NCBI RefSeq assembly: GCF_001653235.2
Contig: NC_035792.1
Location: 5,022,001 to 5,086,000 of the forward strand
DNA length: 64,000 nucleotides
Reading direction: 5' to 3'
Source of the DNA: Pochonia chlamydosporia 170
Taxonomy: Eukaryota; Ascomycota; Sordariomycetes; Hypocreales; Clavicipitaceae
Shown here in pieces: positions 1-10,998 of the stretch (positions are counted from its first letter, which is position 1; the number at the start of each line of letters is the position of its first letter). Below the pieces are notes generated by a model. That model was not told where the DNA came from. It was given only the letters and a program-made list of their open reading frames with translations, and ran no database searches. Position numbers and translations under genes: made by a program.

Positions 1-986
1 TTCGTATATGAAGCGCCCAGTCAAGGTAAAGAGCTGGCCAAGGCCAAGATCAAGCCCGAGAGGAGAATTTCCCTCGGACAGATTAGGCCGATTTAGTCGA
101 AGGATGCCCGGGTGGTCGAACGCAGCACGAGGCGGTTCGCCTGTGGTTTCAACGAGACTGGTCTGACTCATTTTGGGCTGGTTCTCGAGTTTGGGATGCC
201 TTGGAAAAGATGTCAAGCTGTATATAATGTGGTTGAGGGAATCAAGGGAAAGGAACACGGGGCAGTGAGTTTTTTTCGTGCAATCGCTAGCCACCGCTAT
301 TTATTAGAATGAACTAGTCTTTGTCTCTACAACATCAACAAAAGTTCTTGTAGTAACGAAGTCTGCCTAATAGTATGCGGGATTAAAACCCAAAGCACAG
401 TCCTGGTCAGCATATCTACGTCATGTTACTGGGTTTGCCATTAGTGGTGATATGATGGTGCATACGCTAGTGCTTGTTCGAGGGGTTCACCAATACGAAT
501 TTACAGAATGAGGGGAAACTGGTTTCGTAACACCACTTGATGCAGCCCTGTCAACTAACTGATGTTCTAGAAGCGCAGTTTATGGCGCTTTGGTGGACAA
601 GAAGTTGGCCAGCCGCTCCACCCTAGAAACACTACCCGGAAGCTCTCCGTGATTGTCTCCATAGCACTTGGTCACACCAGGAGGGCAGGGGGCTAAGTAT
701 CCAGGTAGGCGTTATATGTCATATGTTGCTCCGGTCTAGTTGGTAAGAATTGCGGTGTTGAACAGGCCTCGGCCCAACTAATCTACACAACAGGAAATGG
801 AAATAGTTCACGCTTCATATTCAATTTCGTTTCAACTCAACTCTAACATACACGGCCAGCCATTTCGTATCCTTATTATCAAGTAAATATATGCAATTGG
901 CTTCTAAAATAATCTATAACTGCTACAGGCTGTTATTTATACAGAAAAGAATAAAACAGAGCTATGTGATACTCTACAGCGCGCAC
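1..986. other. Intergenic, no gene recognised
   Basis: No open frame here has recognisable family motifs or plausible splice structure. The only frame above 60 codons in the left part (112-312) starts on a non-ATG codon and matches nothing I know. The right end, from about 840, is AT-rich and is the likely 3' flank of the chitosanase gene that ends at 987. Confidence 0.5.
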
Positions 987-2150
987 TTATATAGCGCATT
1001 TGCCCTTCTTGCAAACCAGGTCGTCAGAGCACCCAGAGTCAGACTTGCACTTGGACCCTTCGCAGTGGCCTCTCCAGGAGCAAGACGGCATAGGAGGGTT
1101 AGAAGGACAGGATGATGCAGTAGACGGCGCGGTCGCCACGGCAGCTGATGTTGAAGAAGACCCAACGGAGGATACGGAAGTCGAGACAGTGGCATGTGAG
1201 GTTGGAGCCCTGCTGGGGGATGCAATCAACGTTGATGCCGGAGGAGACTGGACCACACTAGTAGCCTTGGAGGTAGACGTAGGCACGGTATTCGTACCTG
1301 GCTGGCTGCCCCCGCTGCTTCCGCCACCACCGATGCGTTGAATCAGACGATCACCTTGGGCCTGAATAGACGCTTCAAACTCAGCGTAGCTTTTGGCGTC
1401 CCAGTTGGCCCCGTCAGCTCCGGGAACTGCATCCTTGCCGCTAAAGGCGATATACAGGACATCATTGGCGTCGTGGGCACTGTTACCATTCACCTCCTTA
1501 CCGTAACAAGCTTGACCGAGGGCCAACGAGGCTTCGCCTACCATAGGAGGTCCATCGTCGCCGTTGGTGTCGCCCCAAACACCGTAAATCAACTGATCGC
1601 CGCATTTGACGGCTACGATGGAGAGCGGCTCAATACCGTACTGCTGAGGGTCAAAGTTGACATAGCCTTTCTTTTTCCCCTCATTTCCCAGTACAACGTA
1701 GGGGTGGACGTAAGCATTGAGATCCTTTATGCCTTTCTTGTAGCTTCTAATCTCGTCTTGAAATGTAGTCTGGCTCTGGGTGTCGGTAGAGCTATCGCAG
1801 CTGCCGTCACCTTTTCCCAGGGCGCCATCACAGTCAATATCCATGTTTACCAGACTGCCGCCGTTTCCTTGAAGGTAAATGATACCGGAATCGGTAATGT
1901 GATCTCCGCAGTACGAGAAATCTAGCCCACGGTTAGCAATGCCGCCGGGAAGCTGGGAAAGTACTTTTTCAGTATTCCTACCTTTGGAGTCCTTTTCTTG
2001 ACTGAAAAATCCGGTGGCCAGCTGATTGGTACAGCTGCCTTTAGCCTTGATTGCATCAAAAAGCGACTGCACATTTGAGGGTACATCTCTGGCAACTACA
2101 AGACCTGCCAGCAGGCCCAAGAGAGCACCTGTACTCCAAGAGTTTTGCAT
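987..2150 (-). CDS. Secreted GH75 chitosanase with Ser/Thr linker and Cys-rich C-terminal module
   Basis: A 387-residue endo-chitosanase that would hydrolyse chitosan outside the cell. Residues 1-20 form a hydrophobic signal peptide. Residues 21-275 are the glycoside hydrolase family 75 domain, with the acidic motif NMDIDCDG (about 103-109) and the GDTNGDDGPPMVGEAS segment. In that segment Asp194 and Glu206 match the acidic pair regarded as catalytic in fungal GH75 enzymes. A Gly/Ser/Thr-rich linker (about 275-345) leads to a 40-residue tail with seven cysteines, spaced like small fungal Cys-rich or binding modules. The ATG at 2150 directly precedes the signal peptide and no intron is needed. 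A second GH75 gene lies at 7957-8969, so this enzyme is one of a local pair. The family assignment is firm; the role of the tail is inference. Confidence 0.93.
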   Translation of the reverse strand: MQNSWSTGALLGLLAGLVVARDVPSNVQSLFDAIKAKGSCTNQLATGFFSQEKDSKGRNTEKVLSQLPGGIANRGLDFSYCGDHITDSGIIYLQGNGGSLVNMDIDCDGALGKGDGSCDSSTDTQSQTTFQDEIRSYKKGIKDLNAYVHPYVVLGNEGKKKGYVNFDPQQYGIEPLSIVAVKCGDQLIYGVWGDTNGDDGPPMVGEASLALGQACYGKEVNGNSAHDANDVLYIAFSGKDAVPGADGANWDAKSYAEFEASIQAQGDRLIQRIGGGGSSGGSQPGTNTVPTSTSKATSVVQSPPASTLIASPSRAPTSHATVSTSVSSVGSSSTSAAVATAPSTASSCPSNPPMPSCSWRGHCEGSKCKSDSGCSDDLVCKKGKCAI

Positions 2151-3231
2151 TGTGGGGGGAGAAATTTCGGGCAGTTGGTGAATAAGAGCTGTTAGAAAGG
2201 AAACAAGTAATGAACGACAAAAGCAAAGAATGTGAAGAGAACAATAGGAGCAGATTCAACTGCGTTTGTCTGGAACAAATGGAATCCATCAATCTCGGCG
2301 GATATCAAGGCTTCTTATACCACCTCAGAAAAGCCCCTGATCGAGACATAAAACTGTCGATTTGTGAATGTAGTTAATACAGGCTTCCATAATTGGTGGG
2401 ATATAATCAACTCCATGGATGCTATTTCTTATGGAAACTTCCGGGCTGTTACCCACATGATACATCTAGAACGAATTGAGAACAGTAATTTGAAGACAAA
2501 CCTTTCCTGGCATGGAAAATGAGATGAGAGGGGTCGACTAAGGTGAATTGTGGATGCGGCCTATCCTTGCACCCAGTCGTTGTCATATCGTGGCGCCGCG
2601 TTTGGGCGGATTATGCGGACAGGCAGTTTTGCACGTTGTCGGTTGCTTGCCGGTGCCGCGCTAGATAAACTCGTAACTAGAGTCTAGCCGCTGGGCTGTC
2701 TCCATATTCCCTACGTCAAACAAGTGCGAGGGAAAATTTCCCACCAGCTGCCTTCACATCGGAGATGCCCTCCTCGTCATTCGTCGTTGTCCAAGGATAA
2801 AAGCAAGAATCCAGCCGAGCCCCTGGACAAGAAGGCGGCTGTGGGACCGACTACCTGTTTCATGCACTTCCTTGGACACTTTAGTGAGCATTACGTTGCC
2901 ATCTAGCCCGGCAGTAAAGTTTTAAGTGGTCGTTTTGTGGGCGGGAAAATTATTGAAGATGGGAGTTGGACAAGTGACATTTTTTTTGCGAAACAGATGA
3001 TTGACGTGAGCCAGAGCCCACATCAATGGATACAACTTATACTGTCCCTCTGCATCATCGGATTGTTCCAATTTGGTGGCACTGGGCGTGAATGGCGGAG
3101 CACCTACTTTCTTTCACATCAGGGTGTAGGTAGTAGAGAAATATGGATGCGTATGAGTCCGTGGCGGGGTGCAGAAAGATGGAGATGTCTCTACGAACAG
3201 GTAAGTGAATGTTATCATAATTACCAATTTA
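2151..3231. other. Intergenic, likely promoter of the GH75 gene
   Basis: This is the upstream flank of the minus-strand chitosanase. I find no supported coding region. Frames at 2724-2906 and 2937-3284 lack family motifs, and I leave them uncalled. Confidence 0.4.
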
Positions 3232-3543
3232 TCAGAATAACCGCTGAAAAATCTGGTCAATGGCAAGTGGCATGTTTGCCGTAGCTTGAGCATGCAGCGC
3301 TCCGTTGTTGGTGTAAGTCTCGATGCTGCTGTTTCTTGGGATACGTCCTGCCAAGGGACTATTGTTCGGATACACGTCTAAAAATGTAAAAGCATCTAGA
3401 CCTACAGCGGTTGCGGGAGCAATCATACGAATACAGCCGGCACCCAACACCCGACGGCCAGATATAGTCTGGTGGATTGGTGGGAAATGTGTAGCATCAC
3501 CATTGATAACGAGGAGTACCGTTTCAGTCCAGTTATGAGGCAT
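3232..3543 (-). CDS. Hypothetical 103-residue ORF, possibly a gene remnant
   Basis: An ATG-initiated frame (ATG at 3543) encodes 103 residues of ordinary, non-repetitive composition, without signal peptide or membrane segment. I do not recognise a family. The smooth amino-acid composition and the segment with SPLAGRIP suggest the 3' end of an older enzyme gene rather than random sequence. I could not find upstream exons. It may be a small gene, a terminal exon or a relic. Confidence 0.25.
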   Translation of the reverse strand: MPHNWTETVLLVINGDATHFPPIHQTISGRRVLGAGCIRMIAPATAVGLDAFTFLDVYPNNSPLAGRIPRNSSIETYTNNGALHAQATANMPLAIDQIFQRLF

Positions 3544-3944
3544 TTCGAGCCATGAAAAATTGAACGCACATTCTTGTCACCGTGTGTACTGTAGGAATTC
3601 TGCTATAAAGACCCAAAGATCAAATAGCCAGGTTTGACTTTACTCGCTTAGCAGTAGTTGGCATGGGCAAACGTCCAGTTGGCGGCATACCCGTTGGCCT
3701 AGTTCAGTAGCACCGAATGTACGTCGAGATGAGCAGCATCAGGGGCCTACACTCAGTCTAGTACCCCTATGCTGTTCTACTTTATCCGTCAAACCCTGCT
3801 GTGGCCTGTTTAACCGTGCTGACATGTCCAGGAATGGGCCGGCCGGCCCACACATGCCGCCACACATCTTGTCGGCACACTGACCTGACTTGTCTACGTT
3901 TTGATAACCATTCGGGACTAAGATCCGCAGCTTGTTCGCAAAGT

Positions 3945-6048
3945 ATGGAGGTATCAAGCAACTCAGAGGATGCTAACAGGAAGCGACCTAGGAGAAACGC
4001 AAGCCATACCAGAATTCTAGCTGCCTGTGATGCATGCCGGGCCAGCAAGACGCGATGCGACTCTGTCCGACCGACATGTGCGAAATGCGCTGAGCGAGGT
4101 CTAGACTGCAACTACCCGGACAAGGATCCCTTCTCAGCGTGCGCTCCATCCTTTGACATGAGAGGCACTTGGCAATGCTAACCTCTGGCTTCCCAGCTTT
4201 GAAACACTGGGCAAGAAGATATTGATCGCCGTTGAGGAGCAGGGGCGCCTGCTGACGGCAGCTGCGGGCAGGACTCCTCAGCGGCCTCTGGATATGGATG
4301 GAGTGAATTTGGAGACACTTTCGCGTAAAGACACTCCTTGGACCCCAATCACAGGTTCTGACATGATCTTGAACTGGACCGTATTTCCGTTGGACAAGCC
4401 GGTGAGCACGTTTCCACCATCGCATTACGCCGAGAAGGGGAGACCCGGTGATATCGGTGAGTGCCATCTCTTGAAGTCTTGAGGAATCGGGAGTTGGTCA
4501 TGGCCCGTACTGATGAGCCACAGAGAGCCCGGACCTGTCACTAGAACGCATGATTGAGCTGCGGGATATCTACATGACCAAGATTCAAGTAAAGAACCCC
4601 ATTGTGGATGCGGATCAGCTCAACGACCACATCAGGTACGTATTAGAGCATGGTTTCGGGTGGTCGACCACGTCGTGCCTCGTGCTATTGGTATTTGCTT
4701 TGGCTGCCATCTGGGGAAACTACCCCGATGATGAACGACACACTGTAGAGGTTGATCCCTCCCAGACACGACGCATCACCATTGCAGTGCCCGATCATCG
4801 TATGAGAGAGTCTTTGATGTACATTACCATGGCACAGAAACGAATGTCCACGGCATACCTAGACGACTCGCTTCTTGGCGTGGTGTGTTTCTGCCTGTTT
4901 GGGTATGTTGCCCGCCGGGATACCATGAAGAAGCCGTGCTAACAGATCGAGAATGTGGTATCAATACAACATTGAGCCGATCCCGGGATGGAAGATGTTC
5001 CGCACTGCATCGATGATGTGGGAGGCATATAACTTGAAGCATTCCGATGGCAAGACGACTCGGTCCAAGCAGGAAGAGAGTATGTAGTCTGGACCGTCGG
5101 CGATGCTCTTACTAATGGCCGATCTATAGGCCTGGAGCAGCGATTATATTGGACATGTCTCAAATCTGAATGGTAAACAAGCTTTCACCCAGCCATCACA
5201 AATGCTAGTTGCTATTCAAACCGGTTTAGTTTTGGCGTGGAGTTTAGTCACAACTGACAAGACTCAGCGAGATACGGCACGAACTTAATGGACTCCCTTG
5301 CTGCACCTTGCAGGAGTCATCCTTCCCTTACTCACTACCTACCTTTCCGACGATTGCCAGCTTTGAACAAAGCCCCGGAGACAATCAACAATCGACTACC
5401 CTTTCCTATTACTACTACCTCGCCGAGATATCGCTGCGCCGGCTCCTCAACCGCACTCGTGGCGCTGCTACTCGGCTGTCACCGACGATTGACTCATTTA
5501 CAGCATCCCAGGTTGCCGACACCGTCCAGAAACTCGAAGGCCAGCTTCAGCAGTGGTTAGATTGCTTGCCTCCGGTACTCCGATTTCGCATCCCGCCCGA
5601 CTCGCGACCACCCCCGGAAGAACCCGAGCTCATAAAGCTGATACGTGAGCGGTATGTCGAGGTTCGCGAGCTTCTCTGCCGTGCTTACCTGTATATGTGC
5701 CTTCATGGCGGCATGCGACTCACCCGATCACAAGCCGAATCATTTGGCTCACGTGCATCCATGGGCCTGAAACTAAGCGTCTATCGAATCCAGACGGAAA
5801 ACCCATTTTTTCGCCATCCCGGGTCGTGGGGAGCGTGCCGCGTGCGGTTTAATCATGCTCTGTGCCTCATTGCTGCATTCCGTGGAAAGCAGGCTGGTAT
5901 AGAGTCCGCGGCACACATCATCGTACCGCCGAAGTGGAAAGACTGCGTAGACATGGTTCGGGAGCGGTTGGAGGTCTGGGGTGAGGAAGGAGGAGGTATA
6001 AAGGAGCTAGGCACTTTACTAGATTGGCTAAAGGGCCTATATATGTAG
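3945..6048 (+). CDS. Zn(II)2Cys6 transcription factor, six exons
   Basis: A nuclear fungal-type regulator of 596 residues. My model joins 3945-4138, 4197-4456, 4524-4902, 4946-5079, 5130-5172 and 5268-6048. The introns begin GTGCGC, GTGAGT, GTATGT, GTATGT and GTAAAC, and the total is an exact multiple of three. The binuclear cluster CDACRASKTRC...CAKCAERGLDC lies near residues 27-55, just after the basic stretch NRKRPRRN. The middle shows the regulatory-domain hallmark LEQRLYWTCLKSEC, then an alpha-helical C-terminus (PPVLRFRIP, YVEVRELLCRAYLYM). It sits between two GH75 chitosanase genes and beside a small secreted protein, so local control of those genes is possible but unproven. The start is the first ATG in frame with the cluster. 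Confidence 0.88.
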
Positions 6049-6928
6049 ATACAAATTAACTTCTTCCTGTTGCCCCGAATTCGTGGGACGTGAGCGCCAA
6101 GATCTCAGTGGTCAGTCATATTGCATGACCCGTACCAGGATGGCCAAAACCACAATCAATCCACTTCAAATAATACAGCAATCGTTACGCGAACAAGCCA
6201 GAATTACAGTTTTCGCAAAATCTACTCTAGCTAGGCCAGGGATAGCATCAGCGCCAAGTGCATTCTCAGATGCCCCCCTTAACTGTTTCGAAACTGGCAC
6301 CACTTCCACCCACCCCAACAACAACTGATTGACCCCCAAACGGCAGCACCAGCCCCCGAAAAGCGCTCGTAACGGGGTTTGGCATGTCCTGATACGGCAA
6401 TTAATCAATTGACTAATGTGTGATACTGCTGACGGCGCTATCCCTATTCACAGGCACTATTCGGCTAAACAATCCCATCATATGACTACCTTCAACTCCC
6501 AAAGAGCCGTATGACTTTTCGTCATCAGCCAGGCTTTATTACATAGTGAGAAACCGTTGCCCGCAGATGCTTGTTGACATATTCCGCCGTTGCTTGTTCG
6601 TTTGCATCCCGTTTAGCACTGCCGTTTTTCCAGAACGTCGCGGCTAACTGTCCAAGTGCTCTCGTATGCCGATCGATTAGGCATCGTTATTACTGATGTG
6701 CTGAGTTGGATGGCATTTAGATTTATCCGCGAATAGCTACGAGCACTTGTACAATGTGCCTTGGCATGTGGAGCTCGGTACATCAGCACTATATTGATCT
6801 CACGGAGATCTCATCCCCTTGCCGGCATGGTGCGTTGCAGAGATGCCGATCATCCCCAGATTGACGTCACGCCTGGTCAAGAAGTCGGCATCGCCGCTCA
6901 AAATCAGCCGGTAGAGAAGAGAGTGGTG
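6049..6928. other. Intergenic
   Basis: This lies between the regulator stop codon and the promoter of the small secreted protein gene. Opposed frames at 6083-6328 and 6166-6408 have no motif and overlap each other. I see no gene here. Confidence 0.4.
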
Positions 6929-6950
6929 TATAAATCTAGGTATATATAAG
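6929..6950 (+). promoter_or_regulatory. TATA-like elements upstream of the small secreted protein gene
   Basis: A TATAAAT at 6929-6935 and a TATATATAAG at 6941-6950 lie about 95-115 bp before the ATG at 7045. That is a normal distance for a strongly expressed fungal gene encoding a secreted protein. Positional evidence only. Confidence 0.45.
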
Positions 6951-7044
6951 TTGGATGCGATTTCTTTTTTTCGCAAACTCAAATTACCTAGCCCACGCAT
7001 ACAAAACTCATTTATCTGTCTCACATTCGTCTTTACTATACAAC

Positions 7045-7458
7045 ATGCTCAAGTCTCTCCCATTCTTGTTGCTGGCTGCTACCGGCTCCCAAGCACTATG
7101 GCTTGCAATTGCGGACATGACCTACTACACCAACACGAACGGCGGTGGACAATATGGTTCTCCCTTCTGCCAGGTTGGCAAGGGCGATAATCGCGACCAG
7201 GCTGCGTCTCAGGCTGGCAGCACCGTGCACGCAACCGCACTCGGGGGGGTTCAGAAGTGCAGTGAGCTGCCATATTCCAAGGGAAATCAGTTAGGGGGTT
7301 TTTGGAACGACCATGGCACCATTAATTACGAAGATTCCAACTGGCATTGGTACTGTAACCCCGGAAGTGGCTCTTCTGGTGCTTGCGATGCTGGCAATGG
7401 GGCTCCGAAGAGAAAGAGATCGGTCGATGGCGTCAAGGCTACAGAGTTTGTAGCCTAA
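7045..7458 (+). CDS. Small secreted cysteine-containing protein
   Basis: A 137-residue protein. I chose the ATG at 7045 because it begins directly with a signal peptide (MLKSLPFLLLAATGSQA), whereas the longer frame from 6955 would bury that signal. The mature part is Gly, Ser and Asn rich with four cysteines, enough for two disulfides, and aromatic segments such as NWHWYC. A basic cluster KRKR near the C-terminus resembles a Kex2-type cleavage site. No enzymatic motif is visible. It could be a secreted effector-like or cell-wall protein. It lies 500 bp from the 3' end of the second chitosanase gene, which is transcribed towards it. I do not recognise the family. Confidence 0.6.
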   Translation: MLKSLPFLLLAATGSQALWLAIADMTYYTNTNGGGQYGSPFCQVGKGDNRDQAASQAGSTVHATALGGVQKCSELPYSKGNQLGGFWNDHGTINYEDSNWHWYCNPGSGSSGACDAGNGAPKRKRSVDGVKATEFVA

Positions 7459-7956
7459 AACATGTACTGGTGGGTTACACTGAATTTGTAATGGGGGAAT
7501 TGTCCCAGGATAGAGGCAACGCGTGTATTTAGACATTAATACCACGGTGTTGCAGCGTCACTACAGCATCTTGATCTCAACAAACGCCCAGCCGCGTTTA
7601 CAACTTTACCCCAAAGATACGTATATATGTAATTAAACATGCATCTATTCGGCGAGAAATTAGTGTGGATTAACTTGAAGTCTAATTTTACGTGTAGTAG
7701 GACTAAATTGATAGATAGTTGTTCGGCCTAGCGGAGTTGAATCAACATGTCTGCTTCTGAACCTAATCAAGAAACCAGCTGCGGCAATAAGCGACATAGT
7801 TTACGGAACTGTTGATTGAATATTTATAATCCCGCCTAACTTAACATTCTGGAATTCGGAACGTTGAAATTATTCTCAACTTATGAGCACACAGAACAGA
7901 GGCTACCCGGACGCTTGGTGTGCCTGTTTCGAATCGTCCCAATGGCCGTAATCCCC
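7459..7956. other. Intergenic between convergent genes
   Basis: This is the AT-rich 3' flank shared by the small secreted protein gene (+) and the second chitosanase gene (-). I see no coding signal. Confidence 0.5.
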
Positions 7957-8969
7957 TTAGAGGCCCAAGTTTCCAACAAGATCTTTCATCAACTGGTCGC
8001 CCAGGCTCTTGAGCGCAGCAAAGTTGGTAACGTAGTTGTTGCCAATGGCGCTGTTAGGAAGAACCGAATTTTCGCCCGTGAAGAAGATGTCTATAGCTGG
8101 TGTTTAGCAAACGATGGACAGAGTCTTATAAGTACACAGAAATCTCCTCAGCACTCACAAGTAACGTCTGCAGGCGTATGTCCATTGTTGCCATTCAGGC
8201 CCTCAGATGGAAAACAAGTTCTAGCCATCAACCATGAAGCTTCACCAATCTCTTCGGGCGAGTCGCCGTCCGTATCACCAAAGACGCCGTAATAGAGCTT
8301 GCCTCCGCTTGTGTATTGTTAGCAGTAGTTTCCCAAAGACTTTGGAAAATGCTACGCCGTACCAAATTACTGCGACGAGGTTGTTCCCGGCAAGTTCGCT
8401 AGAATGCTCACTTGCAAACTTGTCTGGAATAACAACAAATGGCACCTCATAGGCCGCGAGGGCTCCAAAATTCGTCTCGTCCTGGCCGTCAGGGTTTCCC
8501 TATGACTCGCTGGGTTAGATACAACAGACTGTAGGTAGTATAGGTGCGAGAAGCTCAAGTACCTCGCATTTGTAATCGAGTCCATCACAGTCTACGTCCA
8601 TGTCGGCAACGAAAACATAGGCAGCTCCCTGGTTTTCGCGTTAGCAATGCCAGAGCATAACTTATTAGTGGTATCACTAACCTTGGAAAATCCAGCCCAG
8701 TCGCTGTGGATGGTTGCCTTCTTCGAAGACCCCTCTGAGAGAACATAGGACGCATCTTTCGGTACCTTCGAGGCCTTGGCGGCGGCTGCGGCTACCTTTG
8801 ATACTGGCAGCGAAGAGTCACCTGAAAACCAAGCCGCTGGTGGGCCGGCATTGGGCTTGTTGTAGTCCGCCCCGTTGACTTTGGTGGGAATGGCGGCTCT
8901 GGCGGGAAGAACAGCACGGGCGAGCCCAATAACGGCTGTCAAAGCCATCAAGTGATTGGAGAGCATCAT
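7957..8969 (-). CDS. Second GH75 chitosanase, five exons
   Basis: A 239-residue GH75 chitosanase. My model uses exons 8682-8969, 8563-8628, 8412-8499, 8159-8302 and 7957-8090, which keep one frame throughout. The four introns are 53, 63, 109 and 68 nt. The N-terminus is hydrophobic (about residues 1-25) and predicts secretion. The core retains VADMDVDCDG and GVFGDTDGDSPEEIGEAS, the same acidic motifs as in the intronless paralogue at 987-2150. The C-terminus (YIFFTGENSVLPN, GDQLMKDL) also aligns with it. It lacks the Ser/Thr linker and Cys-rich tail. The two genes differ strongly in sequence and intron content, so they are not a recent tandem copy. The third intron has a weak acceptor, so its exact border is less sure than the frame. 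Confidence 0.85.
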
Positions 8970-10998
8970 GATGTTGGGTACAAGTTTATTTCAAGAGATG
9001 AGGGAAGTTTGCTTAAAGTATACGCTGTGAGCATTGGTTTTATTACTGTTTTCTTGCTATTAAGCTGAGGATATTTATATACAGCCACATGGAGCAGTAG
9101 CACACAGAAAAGCGCCGTGAATCTGAGGAATTTTCTATATCGACGTCAAATCTCAACCACATCGGTGCTCCGTGTAGTCCGGTAAGGTCCGGGCCGGCAT
9201 TAGGTCTGATAAGAAACCGCTTCATCATATAGTGTCCAGATGTATGCAGGCATTGACATCTCTTAGCGAAATGCACCCCGCGTTTTGTTGCATTCCCAGA
9301 TCCACCAATCAAGCAACACGAGCAAGGCGTTAAGGAGAAGTTATCGTGCCCTTGTTAACCGAATGCAACTAATTTATTGCCGCTATAGCCGTTACAGCCT
9401 ATAGACAACGCCAACCACAGACAGAAAACCTAGGCTAACCTAAGCTTTTCCACACATAAATAGCCAAGTCCTTTGGTTTCGGAACTCCAGTGCCGAAAAC
9501 GTTTGCCAACCTCAACTCGACAGGCTTTAAAAGACGCGTATGGAACGTTACAGTGTGTTGTTGTTTTTGGAGATGCCACTCACCGGCAATGCCATTTAAC
9601 AACAATAGCAAAACCCGGGCCGGCACCAGCGGTGGCGGTGACGAATAGATATGTTCCGCAACTCCTACAATGTTGACCCAATTGTTACCAGATAACTTGG
9701 ACTAGCATCAGATAGTTCCGATTGCGCGTTGCGTGTATTTGATTGATGGAATTCATTACTTTGCAAACGGCGGCGTACATTGGGAGTTTGTATGAGCCCA
9801 CCCCGAGACCAGGTACGAATTTCCGGGTCCAGGTTGCGCTATCAGAGTTTGTCCATTTCTAGCCACGAGGCCAAGTACAGACGATACGAGTCGCATAAGG
9901 ATAAGTCGTCTGTCTAATTGTAGACTAAAGCTTCCGTTATCTGTGACTCAAGTCGCACGATTAGGCTTGTAAGAATAGGCGCATGGGGTCGCAAATGTCT
10001 AGTACAAATGCGCTACACCTGTATCAGTGAACATGACCGCTAGGTAGTTGGATCTCGCACATGGGAACACTCCGCTCACCTAAAGAGATAGTTTTGATCG
10101 GAACCGTTAACAATCTATGTGGCCAGGCATTCTTCCATTAAAAGCCACTAACTACGGGAATGTCGTTCAACGCATAGCTAGCCGTTTAGACAAATGTATA
10201 ACCCGTCCGGCCTGTTGTATGCAAAGAGCCCATGTTTTCTGATGCCGAACGAACAACTTGCAGCAGAGTTGTGGAAACACCATCCAGAGAAGGGGTTTTA
10301 CAAATGCATGCCCGGCAGCAGGTATATGTATTTGAGCGCTCGTCGCAGTTGCGCAAATTCCAGGATTAAGAAGTATCTTACCTCTTGCCGTCGTAGGGAC
10401 TTGATGTTAACGATGCACGCATGGTTGTATTCTAGGCACCATTTCCGGTTGTACAAGACACCTGTCCGCACGACCTCTTTCGACACGCATGAGCTGTTGT
10501 GTCATCACTTTCAATGTTGCCAGTGGAAGGCAGAGAACCGTATCTTCGTTCACTCTGGCCCTATTTGGCGTCGTCCATGTACACGTGTGTCCTGAATTCA
10601 GGCTTGGCGCCGTGTACAATAGAAACACGGTGCAACTGTCGTTTAGCTTAACGGCTCTATTGTCAGATTTTTATGCCTTTGCTCTGTGTTGATGCTGTCG
10701 TGCCGCACAACAAATCTGCGAACTAAGTCTGCCGAGGTTAGACAACAGTTGTACGCCCCCGATGTAGATCATCAAAACATATGCCCGTACCGTGCTGACA
10801 TCAGCACTAAGACGTCGAATATATTTGTCCTCACAGCACAACGAGTTTGATGGCTGCCTATTCCACCTTGCAGAATCACCCCGCCCCCGTTTTCCATCGT
10901 CTTTATTAAATAAACTTGCCCAAAGTTATACTGAGCAACTTTGACATATCAACCGTCGCATTCGACGGTGTAATTATACCAATCATACAATTGTACGG
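8970..10998. other. Two-kilobase gene-poor stretch
   Basis: Several short frames occur (9043-9312 -, 9435-9626 -, 10194-10595 +), but none shows a recognisable domain, signal peptide or consistent splice sites. I see no gene, repeat pair or RNA here. Confidence 0.4.

Noticed and set aside
1338..1925. 195-codon plus-strand frame inside the first chitosanase gene
   Set aside because: It is antisense to a strongly supported GH75 gene, has no domain, and is explained as a shadow frame.
10194..10595. 133-codon plus-strand frame
   Set aside because: No ordered domain, signal or splice context; Cys and Arg scattered as in non-coding frames.
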